Position numbers and translations under genes: made by a program. A model generated the notes under the pieces. That model saw nothing but the letters and a program-made list of their open reading frames with translations, was not told where the DNA came from and did no database searches. From Candidatus Rhodoferax randersensis (GTDB taxonomy: Bacteria > Pseudomonadota > Gammaproteobacteria > Burkholderiales > Burkholderiaceae_C), in the NCBI GenBank assembly GCA_016718155.1, contig JADKEH010000015.1, forward strand, positions 1-64,000: a DNA stretch of 64,000 nt, in the 5' to 3' direction. Shown piece after piece: positions 51,887 to 62,103 of this stretch. Position 1 is the first letter of the stretch, and each line of letters opens with the position of its first letter.

Positions 51887-52300
51887 CGTTTTGTCGGCGC
51901 CACGCTTGAACCGAGGCGGGAAGTACCACCATGTGGCCGCCACGAGCACTGCGAACCCGGTGTAGAGGACAGTGAACACCCAGGCGGGTGCGTCGTAGTA
52001 GAGCACGCGCCCGAGCCAATGCTCAATGAAGCTGCCCGCGTAGACCGAACCACCTGCCTTCGCCCTCAGCCACATTTCAAACGTTGTGAGCGGGCAGACC
52101 AGTCCAAGCCAGGACTCCGCCACGACAACACCGATGGCGCCCAGGTGGGCCAGCCTGAACCAGCCAGCGTTAACCCAGCGCCAGCCGCGCAGGTTGCCCG
52201 CGATCACAACCAGCAAACCACCGACCACGAACACCACGATGCCAAGGTGCAGCGCAAGCACGGCATCGGCAAGCGACTGGTACACCAGGGCGTCATTCAT
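51878..52300 (-). CDS. DUF2784 membrane protein
   Basis: 140 aa, about four membrane helices: LADAVLALHLGIVVFVVGGL, NAGWFRLAHLGAIGVVVAES, the conserved CPLTTFEMWLR, and a last helix before YFPPRFKRG. This matches DUF2784. The ATG overlaps the tctA stop (ATGA), so it is the last gene of the tct operon as read here, although a functional tie to tricarboxylate transport is not established. Confidence 0.88.
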   Translation of the reverse strand: MNDALVYQSLADAVLALHLGIVVFVVGGLLVVIAGNLRGWRWVNAGWFRLAHLGAIGVVVAESWLGLVCPLTTFEMWLRAKAGGSVYAGSFIEHWLGRVLYYDAPAWVFTVLYTGFAVLVAATWWYFPPRFKRGADKTSL

Positions 52301-53802
52301 GCGAGAGGCGTAGCCGATCGATTCCAGTGCTTCAACACCTTCGGCACCACCACCACCGCCACCACCACCACCAGCAAGGTCAGCGCCATCGGCCGTTGCA
52401 GGAACACCATCGCGCTGCCCTCGCCGATCGAGATGGCGTTGCGCAACTGGGCCTCGGCCAGGGGGCCCAGAATCATGCCCACCACCACGGGCGCGGTCGG
52501 GAAGTTGAAGCGGCGCATGATCAAGCCCAACACGCCGATGCCATAGAGCAGGAACAGGTCGAACGCGCTCTGGCGCATGCCGTAGGCGCCCACCGTGGCA
52601 AAGATCAGGATGCCGGCATACAGCTGCGGCTTGGGCACCTTCAGCAGCTTGACCCACATGCCTACCAAGGGCAGGTTGAGCACCAGCAACATCACGTTGC
52701 CGATGTACAGCGAGGCGATCAAGGCCCACACCAGCGCGGCCGACGTGGTGAACAGTTGCGGCCCGGGCTGGATGCCGTAGTTCTGGAACGCGCCCAGCAA
52801 AATGGCCGTGGTGTTCGAGGTGGGAATACCCAGCGTCAGCAGGGGAATCAGCGCCGCCGTCACCGTGGCGTTATTGGCGGCCTCGGGGCCGGCCACGCCT
52901 TCAATCGCGCCCTTGCCGCCAAACTCGGCCTGATGGGCCGGTTTGGCCAGCTTCTTCTCGGTGGCGTAGCTCAGGAAGGTCGGAATCTCGGTGCCGCCAG
53001 CTGGAATACAGCCAAACGGCGCACCAATGGCGGTGCCGCGCAGCCAGGCGGGGATGGAGCGGCGCCAGTCACTGGCGGTCATGCTGACCCGGCTCAGCTT
53101 GTTGGCCGACTCGACCACCCGGCCTTCGAACAAGACCGCGTGCAAGGCTTCCGCCACAGCGAACAGGCCGACCGCCACCAGCACAATCTCGATGCCGTCC
53201 ATCAACTCCGGCACACCGCCGGTGTAACGCGCTTGACCGGTGATCTGATCCAGGCCGACCAGCCCGGCAGCCAGCCCGACAAACAACGCTGTGAGCCCGC
53301 GCACGGTGCTTTGTCCCAGCACCGCACTGACGGTGGTGAAAGCCAACAGCATCAGCATGAAGTACTCAGGCGGACCCAGTTTGACCGCGAACTCGGCCAC
53401 CACGGGCGCAAACAAGGTCACCAGGATGGTGGCAATGGTGCCCGCCACAAAGGAGCCAATCGCGGCCGTGGCCAGCGCCGCCCCGGCGCGGCCACTCTTG
53501 GCCATCTTGTTGCCCTCCATGGCCGTGACCATGCTGGCGGTCTCGCCCGGCGTGTTGAGCAGGATGGAGGTGGTGGAGCCGCCATACATCGCGCCGTAGT
53601 AGATGCCGGCAAAGAAGATCATGGACGCCGTGGCGTCCACCTTGGCGGTGATCGGCAGCAGCATGGCCACGGCGGTGGCCGGGCCAATGCCCGGCAGCAC
53701 ACCGACTGCCGTGCCCAGCGCGCAGCCCACAAAGGCCCACACCAGGTTGACCGGCGTGCCCGCGGTGGCAAAACCTTGCAGAAGTTGGTTCCAGATGTCC
53801 AT
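52297..53802 (-). CDS. tctA: TctA, large membrane subunit of a tripartite tricarboxylate transporter
   Basis: 501 aa with ~12 membrane segments. Family signatures: VGVLPGIGPATAVAMLLPIT, GAMYGGSTTSILLNTPGE, GAPFGCIPAGGTEIPTFLSY and LGIPTSNTTAILLGAFQNYG. Couples to TctB and the TctC receptor for secondary uptake of carboxylates. Starts 76 bp after tctB; overlaps the DUF2784 gene by four bases. Confidence 0.95.
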   Translation of the reverse strand: MDIWNQLLQGFATAGTPVNLVWAFVGCALGTAVGVLPGIGPATAVAMLLPITAKVDATASMIFFAGIYYGAMYGGSTTSILLNTPGETASMVTAMEGNKMAKSGRAGAALATAAIGSFVAGTIATILVTLFAPVVAEFAVKLGPPEYFMLMLLAFTTVSAVLGQSTVRGLTALFVGLAAGLVGLDQITGQARYTGGVPELMDGIEIVLVAVGLFAVAEALHAVLFEGRVVESANKLSRVSMTASDWRRSIPAWLRGTAIGAPFGCIPAGGTEIPTFLSYATEKKLAKPAHQAEFGGKGAIEGVAGPEAANNATVTAALIPLLTLGIPTSNTTAILLGAFQNYGIQPGPQLFTTSAALVWALIASLYIGNVMLLVLNLPLVGMWVKLLKVPKPQLYAGILIFATVGAYGMRQSAFDLFLLYGIGVLGLIMRRFNFPTAPVVVGMILGPLAEAQLRNAISIGEGSAMVFLQRPMALTLLVVVVAVVVVPKVLKHWNRSATPLA

Positions 53803-53878
53803 TCTGAGTCCTTGCGGGACAGACCTTTAGCTCTGTCCTCAACTGATTAGGGCCACCCGCCGGGTGTCAAGTTCACCA

Positions 53879-54475
53879 TCAGAGCCACCCACTTTGCGTG
53901 AGGCCCGGCAGATTGATGGCCAGGAATTGCGTGAACATCCAATAGACTGGCGCGGCGATCAACAGGCCGGTGATGGCATCGGTCACCCAGGACTTGACGC
54001 CCCCCTGCGCCTGGCCCTGCGCGTTGCGCATGCCCCGCGACGCCAGCACAAAGCACAAGGCGCAACTGAAGATGAAGCCAATCGTGGTGATCAACGCGGC
54101 GTTGAGCAACAAGCCCGCCGACATCCACACGAAGCCCGGCCAGTAGGGCTTCTCGCCCGGGGGCCCTTCCTCCATGTGCCGAAAGCCGCCGGTGCGCGCC
54201 TGGACCACCATGAACGCGCCACAGGTCGTCAGCCCGGCGGCCACCAGCCAGGGCAAAAAATTGGGTCCAACCCCGGCGTAGCCCGCATTGGAGGGGATGC
54301 CCAAGGCGCCCACCGCCAGCGCCAAGCCGACCCCGATCACGCCCAGGCCAACCAAGCCTTGCAGCAGTGACGGGAGTCTTGGATCATCTGCGGGGGACGC
54401 CTGCGTCACTGGAGTACCTTCGCCCTGAAGGGCTGCGGTGCGAGCTTGCTTGGGGCGGCCCGGCGCAGCGCTCAT
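53879..54475 (-). CDS. tctB: TctB, small membrane subunit of the tripartite tricarboxylate transporter
   Basis: Four membrane helices (LLQGLVGLGVIGVGLALAVG; NFLPWLVAAGLTTCGAFMVV; VWMSAGLLLNAALITTIGFI; and a C-terminal one), typical of TctB. The ATG at 54475 overlaps the tctC stop but encodes MSAAPGRPKQARTAALQGEG from a dispersed cassette. The more likely start is the GTG at 54409, preceded by GAAGGT, giving 176 aa beginning MTQASPADDPRL. Confidence 0.88.
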   Translation of the reverse strand: MSAAPGRPKQARTAALQGEGTPVTQASPADDPRLPSLLQGLVGLGVIGVGLALAVGALGIPSNAGYAGVGPNFLPWLVAAGLTTCGAFMVVQARTGGFRHMEEGPPGEKPYWPGFVWMSAGLLLNAALITTIGFIFSCALCFVLASRGMRNAQGQAQGGVKSWVTDAITGLLIAAPVYWMFTQFLAINLPGLTQSGWL

Positions 54476-54478
54476 ACC
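54409..54478. repeat. Leader cassette (copy B) at the tctC/tctB junction
   Basis: On the minus strand GGTATGAGCGC, TGCGCCGGGCCGCCCC, AAGCAAGCTCGCACCGCAG, then GGTACTCCAGTGAC. Same arrangement as copy A at 40027-40096: ATGA overlaps the upstream stop codon, and 22 codons later a ribosome site and alternative start end the element. The middle contains a small GCCCT-TC-AGGGC hairpin. Confidence 0.8.
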
Positions 54479-55431
54479 ATGCCAGCCTTGACCATGATGG
54501 CGCGCAGACTGGCGAACTCGTCGTCGACGAACTTCTCGAACTCCGCGCCTGCCATCACCGCCGAAGTCCAGTTGTTCTTCTCCAAAGCCTCCTGCCAGGA
54601 CTTGGCCTTTGTCGCCTTCACGACCAAGTCGGTCAATTCCTTGCGCTGCGCAGGCGTGATGCCGGGCGCGCCGTACACACCACGCCAGTTGCCGATAGTC
54701 ACATTGATGCCGAGCTCCTTGAGCGTCGGTGTGTCCACACCCTTGAGCCGGGTCGGCGAGGTCAGCGACAGCGCGCGCATCTTGCCCGCCTTGATGTACT
54801 CCGAAAACTCGCTGTAGCCACTGCCACCGATCGTGACGTTGCCGCCCAGAATGGCAGCCGTCGCCTCGCCGCCGCCCCGGAAGGCCACGTAGTTGATTTT
54901 GCCGGGATCGACACCCGCATCGCGTGCAATCATGGCCGCTGCAATGTGTTCGGTGGCGCCGCGCGAGCCACCACCCCACTTGACGCTGCCGGGGTCTTTC
55001 TTGAGTTGGTCAACGACGTCCTTCATGGTCTTGAGGGGCGAGGCTGCCGGCACCACAAACACGTTGTATTCGCTGGTCAGACGGGCGATGGGTGTCACCT
55101 TGGACAGGTCCACCGGCGGCTTGCCGGTGATGATGCCGCCCAACATCACCGCACCCATCACCATCAGGGCGTTGGGGTCGCCCTTGCTGCCGTTGGAAAA
55201 CTGCGCCAAGCCAATGGCCCCGGCCGCGCCGCCCTTGTTGTCATAGGTCACGGTGGCCGCCGCGCCGGCCTCCTGCAAGGCCTTGCCCAGGGCGCGGCCG
55301 GTGGTGTCCCAGCCGCCGCCGGGGTTGGCCGGAATCATCATCTTCAGGTTGGCGGCCGCCTGGGCCGACAGGGGCAAAGTGCCCGCTGCGGCCAGGGCCA
55401 GCATGGATTTCAAGAAAGCATCACGACGCAT
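54472..55431 (-). CDS. tctC: TctC/Bug-family periplasmic substrate receptor
   Basis: 319 aa from the ATG at 55431 (MRRDAFLKSMLALAAAGTLP, signal peptide to about residue 27). Bug fold: LKMMIPANPGGGWDTTGRAL (ligand loop), TVTYDNKGGAAGAIGLAQF, VKWGGGSRGATEHIAAAMIA, GNWRGVYGAPGITPAQR. Receptor for the TctAB permease encoded next. Ligand could be citrate or another di/tricarboxylate; some Bug proteins bind other acids. Confidence 0.93.
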   Translation of the reverse strand: MRRDAFLKSMLALAAAGTLPLSAQAAANLKMMIPANPGGGWDTTGRALGKALQEAGAAATVTYDNKGGAAGAIGLAQFSNGSKGDPNALMVMGAVMLGGIITGKPPVDLSKVTPIARLTSEYNVFVVPAASPLKTMKDVVDQLKKDPGSVKWGGGSRGATEHIAAAMIARDAGVDPGKINYVAFRGGGEATAAILGGNVTIGGSGYSEFSEYIKAGKMRALSLTSPTRLKGVDTPTLKELGINVTIGNWRGVYGAPGITPAQRKELTDLVVKATKAKSWQEALEKNNWTSAVMAGAEFEKFVDDEFASLRAIMVKAGMV

Positions 55432-55501
55432 GGCAAGTCTCCTACAAAGGTTGTTGTGCAGGCGATGATGCGCGCGCTGGCTGTCAATCGGCTGTCCGGG
55501 G

Positions 55502-56644
55502 CTACATCGCCTGCTCCAGCCACTGCAGCCATGCGCCATGCGGATGCGACCAGGCCAGTGCGCGCTGCCTGACTTCACCCGCGGGGTGACTGACTTGGCA
55601 CCACAGCGTGGCACCTTTGGGATCATTTGGCGGTGTCGCAGGCAGGGCCATGTCCGTGGGCCGCAGGGAAGGCGCTTCAGCCGACACCCATACCGCGCCA
55701 CGCTCACGCACCAGATCGACCATCGCTTGCTCATGGTGCGCTCGGTCCTGATCGCTGAAGTAGCAAAGCACCCAGCTATTCAACACCACCGGCTGCACGT
55801 CGCCGGGCAAGCTATCGAGCCAAGCGAGGATGGCGTCAACGCTGTCCGGGCCAGTCTGCTGCACCGGCCAGCTGCGCTGGCGCGCCATGTCCAGCGCCAG
55901 GCGCAAGCGGTGCTGGCGCACCGTGTCACACGGCCACACACAGGCTTGCAGCCAGCGCGTGGCCTGGGCGTCGTGCACATCCACCGGCAGGGGGTCCAGG
56001 CCCAGGCGGTGCGTCAGCCGCCACGCACCACCCTTGTCTGTCAGGCGGTCGAGCGGGTTGCCGTCGCCCCGCAAGTCACAACGCACCTGCGCAACATCAT
56101 CACAAGGCTCACCGCCCACAAGCCACTCACCGCCTTCGCGCTGGTAGCTCACGGTGTAGGCGTCCACCCCCAGGTTCAACCCGGCGCTGCTGCCCACATC
56201 GAGCAAAGCCAGCGGCGCACCGTCGGCCGCCTGAGCGATGTGCGCCAGCACTGGCCAAAGCACCGCACAGCGCCCGATCTCGTTGGTCTGGGTGTGACTG
56301 CTGCGCAAATGCGCGCTGATGGGCTCCTGTTGCTGCGCCACGAAATCGTGCAGCGCTGTAGCCAAGCCGGCATCCGGCGCACGCTGGCCGCCGACACTGG
56401 GAAAGTAATCACACAAGGCATGCGAAACACCCAACAGCACCCGCTCGTGAATGGCCGCCAGCAACAAGTTGGGGCGGCGCTGCTCGGGCCGCGTCAGCAG
56501 ACACAGGCTGAGCAGCTCCGGCGACTGGGCAACCAGCCGACAAATCGCCACATACAGCGGGTCCTGGGTGCACTCCATCGCCGCAAAATGAAGCCAATCA
56601 TCGGCCAGGGGCTGTAGCAGTTGGGGGTGTGAGGCATGCGTCAT
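55502..56644 (-). CDS. DUF2332 family protein
   Basis: 380 aa from the ATG at 56644 (MTHASHPQLLQPLADDWLHF). Family sequences: CTQDPLYVAICRLVAQSPEL, PNLLLAAIHERVLLG, NEIGRCAVLWPVLAHIAQAA, LLDVGSSAGLNLGVDAYTVS (a methyltransferase-like glycine loop) and PVVLNSWVLCYFSDQDR. The Rossmann-like core suggests a SAM-binding fold but activity is unknown. Cytoplasmic. Sits between tctC and the gamma-glutamyl cluster, same strand as both. Confidence 0.85.
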   Translation of the reverse strand: MTHASHPQLLQPLADDWLHFAAMECTQDPLYVAICRLVAQSPELLSLCLLTRPEQRRPNLLLAAIHERVLLGVSHALCDYFPSVGGQRAPDAGLATALHDFVAQQQEPISAHLRSSHTQTNEIGRCAVLWPVLAHIAQAADGAPLALLDVGSSAGLNLGVDAYTVSYQREGGEWLVGGEPCDDVAQVRCDLRGDGNPLDRLTDKGGAWRLTHRLGLDPLPVDVHDAQATRWLQACVWPCDTVRQHRLRLALDMARQRSWPVQQTGPDSVDAILAWLDSLPGDVQPVVLNSWVLCYFSDQDRAHHEQAMVDLVRERGAVWVSAEAPSLRPTDMALPATPPNDPKGATLWCQVSHPAGEVRQRALAWSHPHGAWLQWLEQAM

Positions 56645-56734
56645 CGGTCGAGCATAAACCGAGGCGGCCCGATCTGGTGGCGCCACGACTATCCTCGCGC
56701 GCTGCACCACCCGCGCGCTACACCGCTTCCAAAC

Positions 56735-58108
56735 TCAGGGTTTCCTCAAGTGCCAGGCTTTGGGCCGCGTGAAGGTCTGGATGCCGTAGGTGGAAAGCGT
56801 CAGGCCCATGCCGGAGTCGCCATGGCCGCTCCAGGGCAGGCGCGGGCTGACGCGGTCGCAGCAGTTCCAGTAGACGCTGCCGGCATTGATCTGCGCCAAT
56901 AGCTTCTCGGCGCGGGTGCGATTGGGCGTGAAGACGCCGGCAGTCAGGCCATAACGTGTGTCGTTCATCAGCTGCACCGCTTCCTCGTCGTTGGCGACTT
57001 TCTGGATGCCAATGATGGGGCCGAAGGACTCTTCGCGCATCAGCTCCATCGAGTGATTGACGTCGCTGAACACGGTGGGCGCATAGCCAAGACCGGGACC
57101 CTTGAGCCGCTTGCCGCCGCACAACAACGTGGCGCCCTTGGCCAGTGCATCGGCCACTTGTGCATCCAGCACATCGAGCTGTGGCGCGCGCGTGATGGCG
57201 CCAATATAGGTGTCGTTGTCCATCGGGTCGCCGATCTTGAAACCCTTGACTGTCTCCACAAAATGCGCCACGAAGGCGTCGTAGATGCTCTCGTGCACGT
57301 AGATCCGCTCGACCGAACAACAGCTCTGCCCGGTGTTGTACATGGCGCCATCGGCCAGCGACGCGGCGGCGTTGTTGACGTCGGCATCCTCACACACGTA
57401 GGTCGGGTCCTTGCCACCCAGTTCGAGCTGCATCTTGACCATGCGCGGCCCCAGGATGCGCGCAATGCGTGCGCCAGTGGCGTACGAGCCGGTGAAAAAC
57501 AGCCCGTCGATATCCTGCTCCATCAGCGCGGCACCCACCGCCCCGCCGCCCACCAAGGGGATGAACACGTCTTTCGGCACACCGGCCTCGTGCAGCAGGC
57601 GCGCCATCTCCAGGCCACTCAGGGTGGCGAATTCAGAGGGCTTGTACAGCACCACGTTGCCGGTCAACAAGGCCGGCACAAAGACGTTGCCGCCGACAAA
57701 CCAGGGGTAATTCCAGGCCGAGATGTTGGCCACCAGGCCTAGCGGCGTGTGTTCGATCTGCTCGGTCATGCCGCCGTCGTCGAACACTGTCTCGGTCTGC
57801 ACCGAGGACTCTATTTGCGCCAGAAAGAAGTCGATCCGGCCCAGAAAACCATTGAGCTCGTTGCGCGACATCTGAATGGGCTTGCCGGTCTCCCGGGTCA
57901 TGACCACCGCGAGCGGTTCAATCTGGGCCTTCACCAACGCCGCAAACCGCGCGATGCAGGCCTCGCGCTCCACCACAGGCATGGCGCGCCAACCGGGCAG
58001 CGCGGCCCGTGCGCGTTGGGCCTTGTCGGCCACCGAGCTGTCATCGTCAGCCGGCAAGGTGGCGATCAGTTCGGCCGTGGCCGGGTTGTGAACAAGCAGT
58101 TGATTCAT
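56735..58108 (-). CDS. NAD(P)+-dependent aldehyde dehydrogenase of the gamma-glutamyl cluster
   Basis: 457 aa. NAD-binding region ISAWNYPW and LYKPSEF, FFTGSYATG, general base E229 (LELGGKDP) and catalytic cysteine C263 (TGQSCCSVERIYVH). Resembles succinate-semialdehyde/PuuC-type dehydrogenases. In context it would oxidise a gamma-glutamylated aldehyde to the acid before deglutamylation (inference). It starts 45 bp after the PuuD-like gene on the same strand. Confidence 0.92.
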   Translation of the reverse strand: MNQLLVHNPATAELIATLPADDDSSVADKAQRARAALPGWRAMPVVEREACIARFAALVKAQIEPLAVVMTRETGKPIQMSRNELNGFLGRIDFFLAQIESSVQTETVFDDGGMTEQIEHTPLGLVANISAWNYPWFVGGNVFVPALLTGNVVLYKPSEFATLSGLEMARLLHEAGVPKDVFIPLVGGGAVGAALMEQDIDGLFFTGSYATGARIARILGPRMVKMQLELGGKDPTYVCEDADVNNAAASLADGAMYNTGQSCCSVERIYVHESIYDAFVAHFVETVKGFKIGDPMDNDTYIGAITRAPQLDVLDAQVADALAKGATLLCGGKRLKGPGLGYAPTVFSDVNHSMELMREESFGPIIGIQKVANDEEAVQLMNDTRYGLTAGVFTPNRTRAEKLLAQINAGSVYWNCCDRVSPRLPWSGHGDSGMGLTLSTYGIQTFTRPKAWHLRKP

Positions 58109-58153
58109 GGGGATGGCCTTGCGTGGGGTAGTGCGGGTGCGACGTGCCGAGAT

Positions 58154-58966
58154 TCAAGATGACCGGCTGGCGCGGGCTGCAGCAAGAAAGTCGCTCAGAA
58201 TCGGCGCGTCATCAAGTGTGCCGTACTCCAGTCTGTGGAACTCCGGGTGCCACTGCACACCGGCCACCCAGGCCGGGCCACTGTGGCGAATCGCCTCCAC
58301 CGTGCCGTCGTCGGGGCAACGCGCTTCGACCACAAAGTTGGGCGCCAGATCCTTGACGCACTGGTGGTGCACGCTGTTGATCTTGTGGCTGCGGTGTGCC
58401 GTCGTTGTTGACGCAAGCAGGGAGGCAAGCCGGGTCGAGGACACCAGGTCCACGGTGTGAAAGTTCTGGTCGTACACGTCCGCGTCGCGGTGCGTCAGCG
58501 CGTCCGGGCGCTGGGTCGGGATGTCCTGCACCAGCGTGCCGCCAAAGGCCACGTTGATCAGTTGCATGCCACGGCAAATGCCAAACACCGGTTTGCCCGC
58601 CGCCACGAAGGCGTTGACCAGCGCAATCTCGTACTTGTCACGCCCGGCGTCGCCCTGCCACCTGGCGTCAATCGGTTCTTCCTGATAGGTCCCCGGCCAC
58701 AAGTCGGCGCCGCCATGCAGCACCAGACCGTCGAGCCACTGGGCGTAGTCAACCAAGCCCACGCCATCACCCTCGTTGGTGAAGTGCTGAGCACCGGTGA
58801 CATCCCCAACCGGCGAAGGGATCATCACCGGCAAGGCGCCACCGGACATCACCCAATGCGGCACCGACTGTTCGACGTACTGCAAGGTTTTCTTGGCGAA
58901 GGCCGCGCGTGTCGGGTCGGGGTACAAAAAGCAGGCGCTGATGCCAATCTTGAGGCGTTCTGTCAT
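58154..58966 (-). CDS. PuuD-like class I glutamine amidotransferase (gamma-glutamyl hydrolase)
   Basis: 270 aa. Nucleophile C131 in VFGICRGMQLINVAFGG, and H240/E242 in GVQWHPEFH, make up the catalytic triad of the peptidase C26 family. PuuD removes the glutamyl group from gamma-glutamyl-GABA; here the substrate is probably the gamma-glutamyl acid made by the neighbouring dehydrogenases. Upstream on the same strand are repeat block R8 and the alcohol dehydrogenase gene. Confidence 0.92.
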   Translation of the reverse strand: MTERLKIGISACFLYPDPTRAAFAKKTLQYVEQSVPHWVMSGGALPVMIPSPVGDVTGAQHFTNEGDGVGLVDYAQWLDGLVLHGGADLWPGTYQEEPIDARWQGDAGRDKYEIALVNAFVAAGKPVFGICRGMQLINVAFGGTLVQDIPTQRPDALTHRDADVYDQNFHTVDLVSSTRLASLLASTTTAHRSHKINSVHHQCVKDLAPNFVVEARCPDDGTVEAIRHSGPAWVAGVQWHPEFHRLEYGTLDDAPILSDFLAAARASRSS

Positions 58967-58996
58967 CGTCGGACTCCATCAACGGGTTGAAGCACC

Positions 58997-59231
58997 GTCA
59001 TTGCGAGCGCAGCGCGGCAATCCACCGTTGCGGGCCCTCCACCATAGATCGCCGCGCTACGCTCGCGATGACGGGGCGCAAGGATCGCCGCGCGGTAGTC
59101 GTCATTGCGAGTGGTAGTCGTCATTGCGAGCGAAGCGCGGCAATCCACCGCTGCGGGCCCTCCACCATGGATCGCCGCGCTTCGCTCGCGATGACGAAGC
59201 ACTTGGATCCCCGCACTTCGCTCGCGATGAC
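58997..59231. repeat. Dispersed hairpin repeat block R8
   Basis: Left arms 58997-59024 and 59120-59147 (GTCATTGCGAGCG...CAATCCA), right arms 59045-59072, 59168-59195 and 59204-59231 (GGATCGCCGCGC...CGATGAC). Two full hairpins plus an odd arm, between the alcohol dehydrogenase and PuuD-like genes and therefore inside the presumed operon. Confidence 0.92.
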
Positions 59232-59262
59232 GGATAAGCAAGTCTCGCATAGCGACCATCCA

Positions 59263-60396
<1,134 letters not shown>

Positions 60397-60437
60397 GGAA
60401 GGTGTCAGTAACAAGGTTCAGACAAGGTCAGGCCGGT

Positions 60438-61838
60438 TCAGATGATCTCAAAGTAGCGCTTCATTTCCCAGTCGGTCACGCCATCGAGCCACTGGCGCCA
60501 CTCCCAATCGCGGGTGGCGGCGAAGTGATCCACGAAGGTGTCGCCCAGCCAGTCGCGGGCGATGGCTGACTTCTGAAAAATGCGCGTGGTCTCGATCAGG
60601 GTGCGCGGGGCGCGGGCAATGTGTTCGGCCCCCTGGTTGGTGCCGGTGATGGCGGGCGTGGTGAGCTTGAGGCCCTTCTCCACGCCATCGAGCCCAGCGG
60701 CAATCACCGCCGCCATGGCCAGGTAGGGGTTCACATCCGCGCCCGGGCAACGCGTCTCCAAGCGCGTGGCCTTGGGGCTGCCGGCAATCACCCGAAAACT
60801 CGCGGTGCGGTTGTCCATGCCCCAGGTGGGTTTGACCGGCGCCCAGTAACCATCCACCAAGCGCTTGTAGCTGTTGATGGTGGGCCAGATCATCGGGCCG
60901 AACTCCATCATGCAGGCGATCTGACCGGCCAGGTAGCTCTCGAACAGCTTGCTCATCTTGCGCGGATGCTTGGCGTCGAAGAACAGGTTGGTCTTGCCCT
61001 CATCACCAAGTTTTGCCAGGCTTTGGTGAATGTGGCCGCTGCAACCCGGCAGCGGCTGGTGCGGCTTGGCCATGAAGCTGGGCATGATGCCAAAGCGCGC
61101 GCCAATCTCCTTGGTGCCGGTCTTGAACAGGATGGCGCGGTCGGCCTGCTCCAGCGCCTCGCTAAAACCAATGGCCGCCTCGTAGACGCCTGGGCCGGTC
61201 TCGGTGTGCAGGCCCTCAATCGGCACGCCAAAGGCCTGCATCTCGGCCATGATGGCGGCGAAGAAGTCGCGGTTCTGGTTGATGCGCAACAGCGAATAAC
61301 CAAACATGCCCGGCGTAAGAGGCGTGGGCGCTACGCCCTTTTTGGCGGCCCAGCTCTGCGGTGTCTCCAAAAAGTTGTACCACTCGAACTCCATGCCGGT
61401 CATCATCTGAAAACCCATCTTTTCGGCGCGCTTGAGCACCCGCTTGAGCGTCTGGCGTGGGCAGGCCGCGTGCGGGGTGCCGTCCGGGTTGACGAATTCG
61501 CCCAGGAAGAAGGGCACGCCCTCGTCCCAGGGCACGTGGCGCACGGTGTTCAAGTCCAGCCGAGCGTTGGCATCGGGAAAGCCGTGCTGCCAGCCGGTGA
61601 TGCTGGTGTTGTCGTAACAACTGTCCATCATGTCCCAGCCCAGCACCACGTCGCAAAAGCCAAAGCCCCCCTTTGGCAAGGGCTCGGCAACGCCCAGGAA
61701 TTTGTCGCGGTGCAGGTACTTGCCGCGCAACACACCATCGATGTCGCTGACGGCGACCTTGATGCGCTGGGCGCCGGATTTGCGGATGGCCGCGACGGCG
61801 GCGTGTTCCTTGGGTGCGGGCTTAGCTCCGGTGCTCAT
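60438..61838 (-). CDS. Glutamine-synthetase-family gamma-glutamyl ligase (PuuA/GlnA4-like)
   Basis: 466 aa, class shared with PuuA, GlnA3/A4 and IpuC rather than true GlnA: no adenylylation tyrosine region, but the GS core is intact. Visible: MMTGMEFEWYNF (metal Glu), GLHTETGPGVYEAAIGFS, LPGCSGHIHQS (the HxH of the active site), NSYKRLVDGYWAP, NRTASFRV and ETRCPGADVNPYLAMAA. Predicted to join glutamate to an amine using ATP. First gene of the four-gene set; direct repeats AAGACTAT (61877, 61893) lie in its promoter region. Confidence 0.92.
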   Translation of the reverse strand: MSTGAKPAPKEHAAVAAIRKSGAQRIKVAVSDIDGVLRGKYLHRDKFLGVAEPLPKGGFGFCDVVLGWDMMDSCYDNTSITGWQHGFPDANARLDLNTVRHVPWDEGVPFFLGEFVNPDGTPHAACPRQTLKRVLKRAEKMGFQMMTGMEFEWYNFLETPQSWAAKKGVAPTPLTPGMFGYSLLRINQNRDFFAAIMAEMQAFGVPIEGLHTETGPGVYEAAIGFSEALEQADRAILFKTGTKEIGARFGIMPSFMAKPHQPLPGCSGHIHQSLAKLGDEGKTNLFFDAKHPRKMSKLFESYLAGQIACMMEFGPMIWPTINSYKRLVDGYWAPVKPTWGMDNRTASFRVIAGSPKATRLETRCPGADVNPYLAMAAVIAAGLDGVEKGLKLTTPAITGTNQGAEHIARAPRTLIETTRIFQKSAIARDWLGDTFVDHFAATRDWEWRQWLDGVTDWEMKRYFEII

Positions 61839-61930
61839 CGTGTTAATCCTTGTATTGAAGTGTTCGACGAAGGTGCAAGACTATTGGGACTTAAGACTAT
61901 CGAGAATCCCGAAATCGATGAATGAGCTTC

Positions 61931-62093
61931 GTCATCGCGAGGCCGTAGGCCGTGGCGATCCACCGTGGATTGCCGCGTCGCTGCGCTCGCAATGACGGCA
62001 TGGGTCCGTTCGTCGCTCGGCAGTCATGGTGAATGTAGCGCGGCAGTCCATGGAGTCAGGGGTCATGGATTGCTTCACTGCGTTCGCAATGAC
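61931..62093. repeat. Dispersed repeat block R9
   Basis: GTCATCGCGAGGCCGTAGGC...GCGATCCA (61931-61962), inverse arm TGGATTGCCGCGTCGCTGCG...AATGAC (61966-61996), and TGGATTGCTTCACTGCGTTC...AATGAC (62066-62093). It fills the gap between the glutamyl ligase promoter and the HisN-like gene. Confidence 0.87.
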
Positions 62094-62103
62094 GGTATCA
62101 CTG

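Noticed and set aside
52327..53850. 507-codon plus-strand open frame over tctA
   Set aside because: Low-complexity His/Gln-rich shadow of tctA.
58997..59231. Repeated units considered as a CRISPR array
   Set aside because: Units alternate in orientation, differ in sequence, have irregular gaps and no cas genes; they are hairpin-type dispersed repeats.
60621..61925. 434-codon plus-strand open frame over the glutamyl ligase
   Set aside because: Shadow of the conserved ligase; no recognisable motif.
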